This document shows positions 52,339-60,991 of a DNA stretch of 64,000 nt, in pieces. Position 1 is the stretch's first letter, and the number at the start of each line of letters is the position of its first letter. Position numbers and translations under genes: made by a program. Location of the stretch: positions 4,130 through 68,129 of the forward strand of contig JAZRIW010000020.1 of NCBI GenBank assembly GCA_045645505.1. The letters are read 5' to 3'. The notes under the pieces are model-generated. The model did not search any database, had not been told where the DNA came from, and worked only from the letters and a program-made list of their open reading frames with translations. The DNA comes from Fumia sp045645505 (lineage in GTDB: Bacteria; Bacillota; Clostridia; Oscillospirales; Ruminococcaceae).

Positions 52339-52368
52339 AAAAAGAGTGCTATTAGCACTCTTTTTTAT
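52339..52368 (+). terminator. Rho-independent terminator after the DUF1015 gene
   Basis: AAAGAGTGCT pairs with AGCACTCTTT across a 3-base loop (about 52341-52363), followed by T residues. Confidence 0.9.
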
Positions 52369-52426
52369 TATGGACATACATAAGCCCTTTTTTAAATCAT
52401 ATAGATAAGCGAAAGGGGGTTTATTT

Positions 52427-53110
52427 ATGTGGCTTCAGCTTATATCTTATTTTTTTTCTAATTTCATTTTCTTTGCATTACATCTTGACAGGCAAAATCA
52501 TTTTCCCAAACCGCTTTCTCTTTCTGAGGAAAAGGAATGTTTTTTGAAGGTGCAAAACGGGGATTTGGAAGCGAGGAATAAGCTTATAGAACACAATCTG
52601 AGATTAGTGGCACATATCGTCAAGAAATATAACGTTTCGGCTAATGAACAGGAGGATTTACTTTCTATAGGCTCAATAGGGCTTATAAAAGCGGTATCCA
52701 CTTTTTCTTATGATAAGGGAAGTAAATTTGCGACCTATGCGTCAAAGTGTATAGATAATGAAATACTTATGCATTTCAGAAGCCTTAAAAAGATGGGGAA
52801 TGAGCTTTATATAGATGATCCGATTGAAACTGATAAAGACGGAAATCCTCTTACTTTGCTTGATTTAATTGCAGATGAGCATAATGTGGTGGATATTATA
52901 GATTTAAAGATAAAATCTGAAGAGCTTTATCGTTATGTAAAAAGCCTTGAAAAAAGAGAAAAAGAGATAATAACATTGCGTTACGGGCTTTATGGTAAAA
53001 AGGCATTGACGCAAAGAGAAATTGCAAAGCTTTTAAAAATATCCCGTTCGTATGTAAGCAGAATAGAAAAAAAGGCACTTGAAAAATTAAAAGAACAGTT
53101 TTCAAAATGA
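52427..53110 (+). CDS. sigK: RNA polymerase sporulation sigma factor SigK
   Basis: 227 aa. A hydrophobic N-terminal pro-sequence of about 20 residues (WLQLISYFFSNFIFFALHL) precedes regions 2 to 4: LSLSEEKECFLKVQNGDLEARNKLIEHNLRLVAHIVKKY, DLLSIGSIGLIKAVSTFSYDKGSKFATYASKCIDNEI and the C-terminal LTQREIAKLLKISRSYVSRIEKKAL. It directs late mother-cell transcription after proteolytic activation. The coding sequence is continuous, with no skin-type element splitting it. AAAGGGGG precedes the ATG. Confidence 0.95.
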   Translation: MWLQLISYFFSNFIFFALHLDRQNHFPKPLSLSEEKECFLKVQNGDLEARNKLIEHNLRLVAHIVKKYNVSANEQEDLLSIGSIGLIKAVSTFSYDKGSKFATYASKCIDNEILMHFRSLKKMGNELYIDDPIETDKDGNPLTLLDLIADEHNVVDIIDLKIKSEELYRYVKSLEKREKEIITLRYGLYGKKALTQREIAKLLKISRSYVSRIEKKALEKLKEQFSK

Positions 53111-53111
53111 A

Positions 53112-53135
53112 AAAAGTCCTTAAAAAAGGACTTTT
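53112..53135. terminator. Bidirectional terminator between sigK and the DUF554 gene
   Basis: AAAAGTCCTT (53112-53121) pairs perfectly with AAGGACTTTT (53126-53135). The stop codon of the convergent gene (ending at 53120) lies within the stem. Confidence 0.8.
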
Positions 53136-53845
53136 GAAAAGTATGTGATTATTACTGCAAATATGATAGAGGGAAGTAAGTTTGCTACTTTTATTTTTTT
53201 GCCCCATATAAGATTCACGCCTACGCAGAAAATTAAAATTGAACCCGACAGTGAAAGATTTGCAAGGACTTCGGTTGTCATTAAAGGCTCGATAATTTTT
53301 GCCAAAAGAGTGATACTTCCCTGAAAAAGGAAAACGGGGATTGCTGAAAAGATACAGCCTTTTCCGAGTGAAGCAGTTATGATAAAGAGAAAAATCATAT
53401 CAAGTGCGGATTTAGCTAAAAGAATGGAGTAATCTCCGTAAATTCCGTCTTTTATGGAGCCTACCACCGCCATTGCACCGATACATACAGTAAGCGAAGA
53501 GGTTACAAAACCGTCAATGAAACGGGTATCACCTTCGCTTTTTGTTTTATTTTTAAGGAAATTTCCGAAAATTTCTATATTTTTTTCTAAATTTAAAAGT
53601 TCTCCCAAAAGTCCTCCTAAGCAGAAAGAAACAATGAGCATCATGGTCTGACCTGTGGATATAAGTTTATCGTCTGATACTTTAAGCATACCCTCAATAC
53701 AACCGCTGATACCGATAAAAAGAGTACAGAGACTGGCACCTTGTATAAGTGTTTCCCTGAAACGTTCAGGAATTCTTTTGCCGAAGAGAAGTCCTAAACT
53801 TCCACCGAAGATAATTGCAAGACTGTTTATAATGGTACCTGTCAT
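53120..53845 (-). CDS. DUF554 family membrane protein
   Basis: 241 aa starting TGTIINSLAIIFGGSLGLLFGKRIPERFRETLIQGASLCTLFIGISG, the family's conserved opening, with seven or so membrane segments and GQTMMLIVSFCLGGLLGELLNLEKNIE in the middle. Function unknown; a transporter role is often guessed. AAGGAG precedes the ATG. The upstream membrane protein gene ends three bases before its start. Confidence 0.88.
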   Translation of the reverse strand: MTGTIINSLAIIFGGSLGLLFGKRIPERFRETLIQGASLCTLFIGISGCIEGMLKVSDDKLISTGQTMMLIVSFCLGGLLGELLNLEKNIEIFGNFLKNKTKSEGDTRFIDGFVTSSLTVCIGAMAVVGSIKDGIYGDYSILLAKSALDMIFLFIITASLGKGCIFSAIPVFLFQGSITLLAKIIEPLMTTEVLANLSLSGSILIFCVGVNLIWGKKIKVANLLPSIIFAVIITYFSKVLF

Positions 53846-53848
53846 ATT

Positions 53849-54595
53849 TTACTCCTTAGTAAGTATATTTTTACGATAAAGTTCTATCGTAAAGGAGATA
53901 ATAAATGGGTTTATGATTGAGGAAAAAACAGCTGTAAGTAATGTTATAAAATATATTCCCAATATGGATGTAAGCATATTCGGAATTAAAAAAACAAAAA
54001 TCACAGCAGGTAAAACAGAAATTAAAACTGAAAATAAAAGGTATTGTATGATATTTTTAAATGGATGCTTAAAAAATAATTTAATTCCTTTTAATATAGC
54101 TTCCGAAATTTTTATATTTTCTGTTGCGTGTGTTATAAAAATGAAATGTTTAACAGAGTCAAGTATAATAGAAATAGCTGAAAACACAATAATAAGAAGG
54201 GAAAAAAGCAAAAGCGTTAATTGCCAGTGAACAAAAAATAGCCCTGAAACAATACTTAATAAAGAAAATATTAAACAAATTAATACCGAAAAAATGATAG
54301 TTATAAGTCCTGTTATTAAACTTAAAATACCAAATGGTAATTTTTTTAAGTTAAATCGTTCTTTGAAAGTATATGGCCCTTCGGGAGAGGGATTGGTAAG
54401 TGCAATAATTAAAGGTAAATTGGAAAAAATGGGGATTAATACCATAAAGACGCAGGAAAGAACAGATGAAAAAATCTTAGGCATCGGTAAAAGTACTATT
54501 ATCGAAAGGGGAATAAGCATTCCGTAGATTACGGCTGCTTTAAGATTAGTTTTGATATTTTTAAGTGATACGATAATCATTTTAATAAAAGTCAT
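53849..54595 (-). CDS. Polytopic membrane protein, function unknown (DUF624/YesL-like layout)
   Basis: 248 aa with about six hydrophobic segments: N-terminal TFIKMIIVSLKNIKTNLKAAVIYGMLIPLSIIVLLP, a paired block around 85-150, and a C-terminal pair. The conserved-looking motif GIKLFFKHPFKNIIQYLLF near residue 165 and the general layout recall YesL/DUF624 proteins, but this is a weak resemblance. AGGAGG precedes the ATG. It is probably in one operon with the DUF554 gene. Confidence 0.65.
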   Translation of the reverse strand: MTFIKMIIVSLKNIKTNLKAAVIYGMLIPLSIIVLLPMPKIFSSVLSCVFMVLIPIFSNLPLIIALTNPSPEGPYTFKERFNLKKLPFGILSLITGLITIIFSVLICLIFSLLSIVSGLFFVHWQLTLLLFSLLIIVFSAISIILDSVKHFIFITHATENIKISEAILKGIKLFFKHPFKNIIQYLLFSVLISVLPAVIFVFLIPNMLTSILGIYFITLLTAVFSSIINPFIISFTIELYRKNILTKE

Positions 54596-54662
54596 AACAA
54601 CTCCTCCTGATTTAAAATTCTATCACAGTTTTAAAGAAAACACAATTCATTTTTGAGACTTC

Positions 54663-54691
54663 TTGACAATATTTTGAAAAAGCAGTAAAAT
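54663..54691 (+). promoter_or_regulatory. Promoter of gltX
   Basis: TTGACA (54663-54668) and TAAAAT (54686-54691) spaced by 17 bases, 38 bases upstream of the gltX start; no T-box or long leader is present. Confidence 0.75.
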
Positions 54692-54728
54692 TAATGACGA
54701 TAATAAATATCTCTGGAGGTAAAGATAA

Positions 54729-56186
54729 ATGGATTTTAAAACCGTAAGAACAAGATTTGCACCCAGTCCTACAGGTTATATGCATATCGGTAATCTTCGT
54801 ACAGCACTTTTTACTTATTTGCTCGCTAAAAAGAATGATGGTAAATTTATTTTGCGTATCGAGGATACTGACCAGGAACGTTATGTTGAGGGTGCTGTAG
54901 ATATTATATACAAAACTCTTCGACGTACAGGTCTTACATGGGATGAAGGCCCTGATATCGGTGGTCCTGTTGGCCCTTATGTTCAGAGTGAACGTATGGG
55001 AATGTTTAAGGAATATGCTTTAAAACTTGTTGAAAGCGGACATGCTTATTATTGTTTCTGTGACAAGGACCGTCTTGAGGAAGTGCGTAAAATTCAGCAG
55101 GCTTCGGGAATTGCTCCTAAATATGACGGACATTGTCGCAATCTTTCCAAAGATGAGGTTGAAGAAAAGCTTAAAGCAGGAATACCTTATGTTATTCGTC
55201 AGAAGTGTCCTACAGAAGGTACAACTACTTTCCATGACGAGGTTTTTGGTGATATTACTGTTGAAAATGCTGTACTTGACGACCAGATTTTAATTAAAGC
55301 TGACGGTATGCCCACATATAACTTTGCTAATGTTGTAGATGACCACACTATGGGTATTACACATGTTGTAAGAGGTAATGAGTATCTTTCTTCCACACCT
55401 AAATATAATCTTCTTTATGAGGCATTTGGTTGGGAGATACCGATGTATATCCATGTTTCTCCTGTTATGAAAAATGCTACTGAGAAACTTTCAAAGCGTA
55501 ATGGTGACGCATCATTTGAAGATTTGGCAGCAAAGGGATACCTTGATGAAGCAATTGTAAATTATATTGCCCTTTTGGGTTGGGCTCCCAAAAATGAAAA
55601 TGAAATTTTCACTATGGACGAGCTTATAAAAGAATTTGATGTCAAGGGAATTTCAAAATCCCCTGCAATTTTTGATACACAGAAATTAAAGGCTATAAAC
55701 GGAGAGTATATAAGAAAGCTCACTACTGAGAAATTTATCGAATATGCAACTCCTTATATCCGTGAGACCTGTAAACGTGAGGATATTGATATGAAGCTTA
55801 TGGCTGAGCTTTTACAGCCACGTACCGAGCTTTTTACCGATATTCCTGAGCAGGTTGATTTTATCGATAATCTTCCTGATTATGATATTGAGATGTACAC
55901 TCATAAGAAGATGAAAACTGATTCCGAGAATTCACTTGAAGCTTTAAAACAGATTGTTCCCGTTTTAAAAGAGGTTTCTGAGTGGACAATGGAAAATATC
56001 CATAATGCACTTTTTGGTTTGATTGAAAAACTGGAAGTTAAAAACGGAAGAATTTTATGGCCTTTGCGTGTTGCAGTTTCAGGTAAACAATTTACCCCCG
56101 GTGGCGGTGTTGAACTTGCTGAAATATTAGGAAAAGACGAAACCTTAAAACGTATTGAAAAAGGTATAGAAAAACTTTCAAAATAG
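54729..56186 (+). CDS. gltX: Glutamate-tRNA ligase
   Basis: 485 aa class I synthetase. RFAPSPTGYMHIGNLRTALF carries the HIGH motif and EKLSKRNGDASFEDL the KMSKS motif. FILRIEDTDQERYVEGA and the HVVRGNEYLSSTPKYNLLYEAFGW region are typical, and the C-terminal anticodon-binding cage is present. GGAGG lies ten bases before the ATG. With gatCAB in the same window it is probably non-discriminating, also making Glu-tRNA-Gln; that is inference. Confidence 0.96.
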   Translation: MDFKTVRTRFAPSPTGYMHIGNLRTALFTYLLAKKNDGKFILRIEDTDQERYVEGAVDIIYKTLRRTGLTWDEGPDIGGPVGPYVQSERMGMFKEYALKLVESGHAYYCFCDKDRLEEVRKIQQASGIAPKYDGHCRNLSKDEVEEKLKAGIPYVIRQKCPTEGTTTFHDEVFGDITVENAVLDDQILIKADGMPTYNFANVVDDHTMGITHVVRGNEYLSSTPKYNLLYEAFGWEIPMYIHVSPVMKNATEKLSKRNGDASFEDLAAKGYLDEAIVNYIALLGWAPKNENEIFTMDELIKEFDVKGISKSPAIFDTQKLKAINGEYIRKLTTEKFIEYATPYIRETCKREDIDMKLMAELLQPRTELFTDIPEQVDFIDNLPDYDIEMYTHKKMKTDSENSLEALKQIVPVLKEVSEWTMENIHNALFGLIEKLEVKNGRILWPLRVAVSGKQFTPGGGVELAEILGKDETLKRIEKGIEKLSK

Positions 56187-56206
56187 TTGTAAAGGTTTTC
56201 GCTTTA

Positions 56207-56240
56207 CAAAAAGCCGTGCCTTATAGGAACGGCTTTTTTT
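56207..56240 (+). terminator. Rho-independent terminator of gltX
   Basis: AAAAGCCGT and ACGGCTTTT arms with extra CC/GG pairing close a short loop (56209-56238), followed by T. Confidence 0.88.
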
Positions 56241-56304
56241 GGAAAAAGTATTATCGTTATGAATCGTACAAAAAAGGAATAACGATAAGAAATGGTATGG
56301 AGTT

Positions 56305-56605
56305 TTGATAAATATTATAGATAAAAAAGACTGTAACGGCTGCGGTGCATGTGCTGATAGTTGTCCTTTGAACCGTATTACTATGACTTATGATGATGAA
56401 GGTTTTTTTATATCCTTTAATTGACAGTAATGTATGTGTAAACTGTAACAAATGTCAGGAAATCTGTCCCGTAAACAACCCTGAATTAAATGAAGAGCTT
56501 TTTAATAAATATGCTCCGGTTACTTTTAGGGTACGCCTTGAAAAGTTTTTAAGAAATCTTTTTGCCAAACTTGGTATTTATTATAAGATAAAAAGAGGAA
56601 AGTAA
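56305..56605 (+). pseudogene. Frameshifted 2x[4Fe-4S] ferredoxin-type gene
   Basis: From a TTG at 56305 the frame reads IIDKKDCNGCGACADSCPLN, then TMTYDDEGFF and ISFN, and stops. Removing one T from the run of seven at 56403-56409 restores GFLYPLIDSNVCVNCNKCQEICPVNNP. Two CxxCxxCxxxCP cluster motifs and a tail ending at 56605 are then in one frame of about 99 aa. The opening matches the N-terminus of larger coenzyme-F420-hydrogenase-like proteins, so it may also be a truncated relative. The homopolymer makes slippage, sequencing error or recent inactivation equally possible. azlC starts one base after the stop. Confidence 0.72.
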
Positions 56606-57274
56606 GTGTTTAAAAAGGCTTTAAAAGATACAGCCCCGGTGCTTACGGGATATATGGTGCTTGGATTTGGCTTTGGAATTATTGTAAAGTCGTCAGGCTA
56701 CGGGGTTATGACTTCATTTTTAATGAGCGCTTTGATTTACGCAGGTTCGATGCAATATATGGCAATCGGACTTATTACGGGTGGCGCTTCGTTTATTACA
56801 ATAGCTTTTACCACTTTGATGGTAAATGCCAGACATCTTTTTTACGGGATTTCAATGATTGAAAAGTATAAGGGTATGGGTAAAATAAAACCTTACCTTA
56901 TATTTTCTCTTACCGATGAGACCTATTCTCTTTTATGCAGGGAGGATATAAAGGTTACCGACAGAAAAAGATATTTTTTATCTGTTTCTTTGCTTAATCA
57001 GATTTACTGGGTATCAGGCTCGGTGCTTGGAGCTTTGTTTGGTACTGTGGTGAGCTTTAATAGTACGGGTATAGATTTTGCACTGACAGCACTTTTTTTA
57101 ACGGTATTTACCGAGCAATGGCTCAGCACCAAAAAACATCTTCCCGCCATTATAGGCTTAATCGCTTCTGTGATTTCTATTTTTGTTTTCGGCAAAGATA
57201 ATTTTCTTATCCCCGCTATGATTATGATGGGAGTTTCACTTTGCCTTTACAGAGAGGAGAGTACAGATGCCTGA
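56606..57274 (+). CDS. azlC: AzlC family branched-chain amino acid exporter subunit
   Basis: 222 aa with six or more membrane helices. VLTGYMVLGFGFGIIVKSSGYG, MSALIYAGSMQYMAIGLITGGA and TTLMVNARHLFYGISM are hallmark AzlC sequences. It forms a two-component exporter for branched-chain amino acids with AzlD. The start is GTG at 56606 with AGAGGAAAG upstream. The azlD gene overlaps its end by eight bases. Confidence 0.93.
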   Translation: MFKKALKDTAPVLTGYMVLGFGFGIIVKSSGYGVMTSFLMSALIYAGSMQYMAIGLITGGASFITIAFTTLMVNARHLFYGISMIEKYKGMGKIKPYLIFSLTDETYSLLCREDIKVTDRKRYFLSVSLLNQIYWVSGSVLGALFGTVVSFNSTGIDFALTALFLTVFTEQWLSTKKHLPAIIGLIASVISIFVFGKDNFLIPAMIMMGVSLCLYREESTDA

Positions 57275-57590
57275 TTTACATACTTTAATTATTATTTTAA
57301 TTGTGGCGGTTGTGACAGCTTTTTTAAGATTTCTGCCGTTTTTAATTTTCGGTAAGAGTAAAACACCACCGGTTATCGAAAAATTAAGCCGTATATTACC
57401 GTTTGCAGTTATGGCTATGCTTGTGGTGTATTGCCTTAAAGATGTGAGTTTTTTATCTTTTTCAGGCTTTTTGCCTGAACTTCTGGCATCATTTGTGGTG
57501 GTGCTTTTGTATCTGATAAAGAAAAATACTTTGTTAAGTATTGTATCGGGAACACTTTTTTATATGATTTTGGTTCAGTTTGTATTTTAA
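57267..57590 (+). CDS. azlD: AzlD family branched-chain amino acid exporter subunit
   Basis: 107 aa with four hydrophobic segments: LIIILIVAVVTAFLRFLPFLIFGKSKTPPVIEKLSRILPFAVMAMLVVYCLKD, the typical AzlD opening. It is the small partner of AzlC and is translationally coupled to it by overlap. Confidence 0.92.
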   Translation: MPDLHTLIIILIVAVVTAFLRFLPFLIFGKSKTPPVIEKLSRILPFAVMAMLVVYCLKDVSFLSFSGFLPELLASFVVVLLYLIKKNTLLSIVSGTLFYMILVQFVF

Positions 57591-57625
57591 AAAAACTTTC
57601 GGTTTTATTAAAACCGAAAGTTTTT
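57591..57625. terminator. Bidirectional terminator between azlD and the AraC gene
   Basis: A 16-bp perfect stem (57591-57606 with 57610-57625) of AAAAACTTTCGGTTTT and its complement with a 3-base loop. The A- and T-rich arms suit both strands. Confidence 0.88.
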
Positions 57626-58423
57626 ATTTTGCATTGAATATTTTTTAGGAGTTATTCCTTTTATTTTTTTGAATACCGCAGCAAAATAGTTGCTGTCATT
57701 GAAACCACATTCAGTAGCGACTTTTGTTATTGAATGATTGGTGTTTTTAAGGAAATGCTCTGCTGCTACGATTCTTGAAATATTTATATATTCATTGAGG
57801 CCTACACCTGTCGTTTTTTTGAATTGCTTAGAGAGATGGTTCGGACTTATACAGTATTTTTTTGCAAGTGAATTAAGCGACAGATCAGCATTGTAGTTTT
57901 CGGATATATATTTTGCAATATTTTGTATCAAAAGATAAGAGGAATTAATTTTAATGTCAATTTCATTAATGCGATATCTTGAAATAAAAATTAAAAGCTG
58001 CTGAAGATAAATTTTACGGAGTTTTTCAAAACCATTTTCTCTTTTTTTTTCTTCTTTTTCCAATTTATTCATAATGTCCTGAATTTTGTAAAAAAATTCA
58101 TTAGTGAAGCGTATATGCTTATTTTTTGCAAATTCCTTTGTATATTCCGAAAATTCTTCACCGATAAAATCATCAGTGAAAGAAAGGACTATTCTTTCAA
58201 TTTCATTACATTCTTCATAATCGGTTTTATGAAATATACCTTTCGGTACAAATATCATATCACCTGCGGATAATATAAATATTTCGTTTCCGATAAAGTA
58301 TTTTACATTTCCCTTAATAAGCCAGTATAATTCATGTGAATTGTGTACGTGAGCTTTTGGCATAGTAGCACTATTATCTGTTTTTTGTTTATTAAAAAAA
58401 TACATTTCTTTTTCTGCGGACAT
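57608..58423 (-). CDS. AraC-family regulator with cupin sensor domain
   Basis: 271 aa. The N-terminal cupin domain (HVHNSHELYWLIKGNVKYFIGNEIFILSAGDMIFVPKGIFHKT) should bind a sugar or uronate. The C-terminal double HTH holds DLSLNSLAKKYCISPNHLSKQFKKTTGVGLNEYI and HSITKVATECGFNDSNYFAAVFKKIKGITPKKY. GGAAG precedes the ATG. It is divergent from the hexuronate operon starting at 58560, so it is very likely its activator. Confidence 0.92.
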   Translation of the reverse strand: MSAEKEMYFFNKQKTDNSATMPKAHVHNSHELYWLIKGNVKYFIGNEIFILSAGDMIFVPKGIFHKTDYEECNEIERIVLSFTDDFIGEEFSEYTKEFAKNKHIRFTNEFFYKIQDIMNKLEKEEKKRENGFEKLRKIYLQQLLIFISRYRINEIDIKINSSYLLIQNIAKYISENYNADLSLNSLAKKYCISPNHLSKQFKKTTGVGLNEYINISRIVAAEHFLKNTNHSITKVATECGFNDSNYFAAVFKKIKGITPKKYSMQNKNFRF

Positions 58424-58559
58424 AAAATCACTTCCTATAGTAAATTATAGCACATTTTTTAATTTTGACAATAATATTTTACTGTTTTTTAAAAAATAGC
58501 TGATATTTTAATAGAAAACCTATTTATTTTGTATTAAAATAATTGCAGGGAGTGATAAA

Positions 58560-59969
58560 ATGAATTACAATGGAAATAAAGCAGAAAATTTAAAAATCGC
58601 ATATATTGGTGGAGGTTCAAGAGGTTGGGCATGGGGGCTTATGAGCGACCTTGTGTCTGCAAAAGATATTTCAGGTGAGGTTTTACTATACGATATCGAT
58701 TTTGAAGCGGCTAAGAATAACGAAATAATCGGTAATAAATTTAACAGCTGTGAAGGTGCAAATACAAACTGGAATTATAAAGCGGTAAAAACTATAAAAG
58801 AGGCATTGTCAGGTGCTGATTTTGTGGTTATCTCAATATTACCCGGTACTTTTGATGAAATGCATTCCGATGTGCATACACCCGAAAAATACGGAATTTA
58901 TCAGTCGGTGGGTGATACTACGGGTCCCGGTGGCATTGTGAGAGCTATGCGATGCTTACCGATGATTGAGGAAATTGCTGAAAATATCAGAAAATATTGT
59001 CCCGATGCGTGGGTTATAAATTATACAAATCCGATGACACTTTGTGTTAAAACACTTTATAGGGTTTTTCCGAAAATCAAGGCATTTGGTTGTTGCCACG
59101 AGGTATTTGGCACACAGAAGATACTTGTCGAGGCGTTAAAGGATATTTGCAAAATTGAAAACGTTGAACGAGATGAAATTAAGGTTAATCCCGTAGCAGT
59201 TAACCATTTTACATGGATTACCAAAGCTCAGTATAGAGATATTGATTTATTTGAGGTTTATAAGAAATTTGCCGATAAATATGCTGAAAGCGGTTATTTT
59301 GAAAATATCGATAATAACTGGATGAACAGAGTTTTCATTTCAAAAGAAAGGGTAAAGCTTGATCTTTTTAAAAGATATGGCTATATTGCCGCTGCGGGTG
59401 ACAGACATTTAGCTGAATTCTGTGAGGGCAGTTGGTATTTAAAAAATCCTGAAACCGCCGAAGAATGGGGATTTTTGCTGACACCGGTTGATTTTAGGAG
59501 AAAGGATTTGGCGGTAAGGCTTGAAAAAAGCGAGAAGTTGAGAAGCGGAGAAATAAGCCCTGAAATTAACAAAACCGGTGAAGAGGGCGTTAATCAGATG
59601 AGGGCTATTTTAGGGCTTTCTAATCTGATAACAAATGTAAATATTCCAAATAACGGACAGATAGGAAATCTTCCAATCGGCGCTGTTGTTGAAACAAATG
59701 CGGTATTTTCTGATGATAGCGTAACTCCTGTTATGGCAGGGAATATCCCCGATGAAATTTATCCGATGGTGGTAAGAATTGTCAGTGAGCAGGAAAATAT
59801 CAGCGATGCTGTCGAAAAAAGAGATTTGAAAAAAATATTCAATATTTTTATAAACGATCCGCTTGTGACCTGTTCTCTTGAGGATGCAAAAGCACTTTTT
59901 AAAGAGATGGTTTTAAACACTAAAGAATATCTTAAGGATTATGATTTAAGCAAGTTGGAGGAGATTTAG
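58560..59969 (+). CDS. GH4 NAD-dependent glycosidase, likely alpha-galacturonidase
   Basis: 469 aa. The Rossmann opening KIAYIGGGSRGWAWGLMSDL is followed by DFVVISILPG, GIYQSVGDTTGPGGI, VINYTNPMTL and CCHEVFGTQK, the metal/NAD site of family GH4, and VNHFTWITKA. GH4 enzymes cleave glycosides by an oxidation-elimination cycle using NAD+ and Mn2+. The following uxaB, uxaA and uxaC genes make an acidic (galacturonide/glucuronide) substrate the most likely, as in LplD-type alpha-galacturonidases. It begins the hexuronate operon. Confidence 0.87.
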   Translation: MNYNGNKAENLKIAYIGGGSRGWAWGLMSDLVSAKDISGEVLLYDIDFEAAKNNEIIGNKFNSCEGANTNWNYKAVKTIKEALSGADFVVISILPGTFDEMHSDVHTPEKYGIYQSVGDTTGPGGIVRAMRCLPMIEEIAENIRKYCPDAWVINYTNPMTLCVKTLYRVFPKIKAFGCCHEVFGTQKILVEALKDICKIENVERDEIKVNPVAVNHFTWITKAQYRDIDLFEVYKKFADKYAESGYFENIDNNWMNRVFISKERVKLDLFKRYGYIAAAGDRHLAEFCEGSWYLKNPETAEEWGFLLTPVDFRRKDLAVRLEKSEKLRSGEISPEINKTGEEGVNQMRAILGLSNLITNVNIPNNGQIGNLPIGAVVETNAVFSDDSVTPVMAGNIPDEIYPMVVRIVSEQENISDAVEKRDLKKIFNIFINDPLVTCSLEDAKALFKEMVLNTKEYLKDYDLSKLEEI

Positions 59970-59971
59970 CG

Positions 59972-60991
59972 ATGTATAATTCTTATGAATATATAATGCA
60001 TAGAGTAAAAAATGCTACTCCTTTAATGAGATATAATTATGATGAGGATTTTACTGTCTGGCAGAAAAAGGCTAAAGAAAAATTAGAAGAATTACTGGGA
60101 CTTCCTTTTGAAAAATGCGATGATTTATTTAAAATTACCTCTGAAAAGGATTTCGGATTTTATAAAAGATGTGATTTTGAATTTCAAAGTGAAGAAAACT
60201 ATTTTGTGAAGGGAAGTTTTTTATCTCCCAAAGATATTAAAAAACCTTTGCCTGTGGCAATCTGTTTGCAGGGACATTCTACAGGTATGCATATTTCTTT
60301 TGATGAAGCCAAATTTGAAAACGATGAAAAAGCCATTGCCGGTGGCAGAAATTTCGCTGTGAGGGCAGTAAAAGAAGGAATATGCGCTGTAGCTATTGAA
60401 CAGAGATATATGGGCTTGGCAGGTCAGAATGAAAAGGGAAGTCCTGCATGCATTTCTGATTTCAGAATGGCTACTCCCACACTTTTGCTTGGAAGATGTG
60501 CAATTGGTGAGAGAGTCTGGGATATTATGCGTCTTATTGATGTGCTTTTGAAATATTTTTCCGAATACGTTGATATGAATAAAATTATTTGTCTTGGTAA
60601 TTCGGGCGGAGGTACTGCTACTTTTTACGCTTCCTGTCTGGAGGAGAGAATATCAATTTCCGTGCCTTCGTGTGCATTTTGCACTTATGAAGATTCGATA
60701 ATGGCTATGGATCATTGTGATTGCAATTACATACCGGGTATCAGAAAATATTTTGAGATGGGAGATTTGGCAGCATTGACAGCACCGCGCAGGCTTTTAA
60801 TTGTTTCGGGAAAAGAGGACGGAATTTTTCCTATAGAGCCGGCTAAAAGCAGTTTTGAAATTGTAAAAAAAATATATAAAATGCTCGGTAAGGAGGAATT
60901 GTGCCGGCATTTAATAGGCGATAAAGGACATCAATTCTATCCTGATGAGGTATGGCCGATAATACATAAATATATCGGAGGAATAATATGA
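59972..60991 (+). CDS. Alpha/beta-hydrolase, putative carbohydrate esterase
   Basis: 339 aa. The nucleophile elbow GNSGGGTATFYAS (Ser), acid in IVSGKEDGIFPIEP (Asp) and base in GDKGHQFYPDE (His) give a full triad. The oxyanion region is AICLQGHSTGMHIS. The layout resembles acetyl-xylan-esterase-like hydrolases. Two bases separate it from the GH4 gene, so it probably removes acetyl or methyl groups from imported galacturonides or glucuronides before cleavage. The substrate is inferred from context. Its end overlaps uxaB by four bases. Confidence 0.8.
   Translation: MYNSYEYIMHRVKNATPLMRYNYDEDFTVWQKKAKEKLEELLGLPFEKCDDLFKITSEKDFGFYKRCDFEFQSEENYFVKGSFLSPKDIKKPLPVAICLQGHSTGMHISFDEAKFENDEKAIAGGRNFAVRAVKEGICAVAIEQRYMGLAGQNEKGSPACISDFRMATPTLLLGRCAIGERVWDIMRLIDVLLKYFSEYVDMNKIICLGNSGGGTATFYASCLEERISISVPSCAFCTYEDSIMAMDHCDCNYIPGIRKYFEMGDLAALTAPRRLLIVSGKEDGIFPIEPAKSSFEIVKKIYKMLGKEELCRHLIGDKGHQFYPDEVWPIIHKYIGGII

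Noticed and set aside
56390..56605. Independent 71-aa protein starting at the ATG at 56390
   Set aside because: The sequence before its Cys motif is continuous with the upstream ferredoxin half after correcting one base, and no ribosome binding site precedes this ATG.
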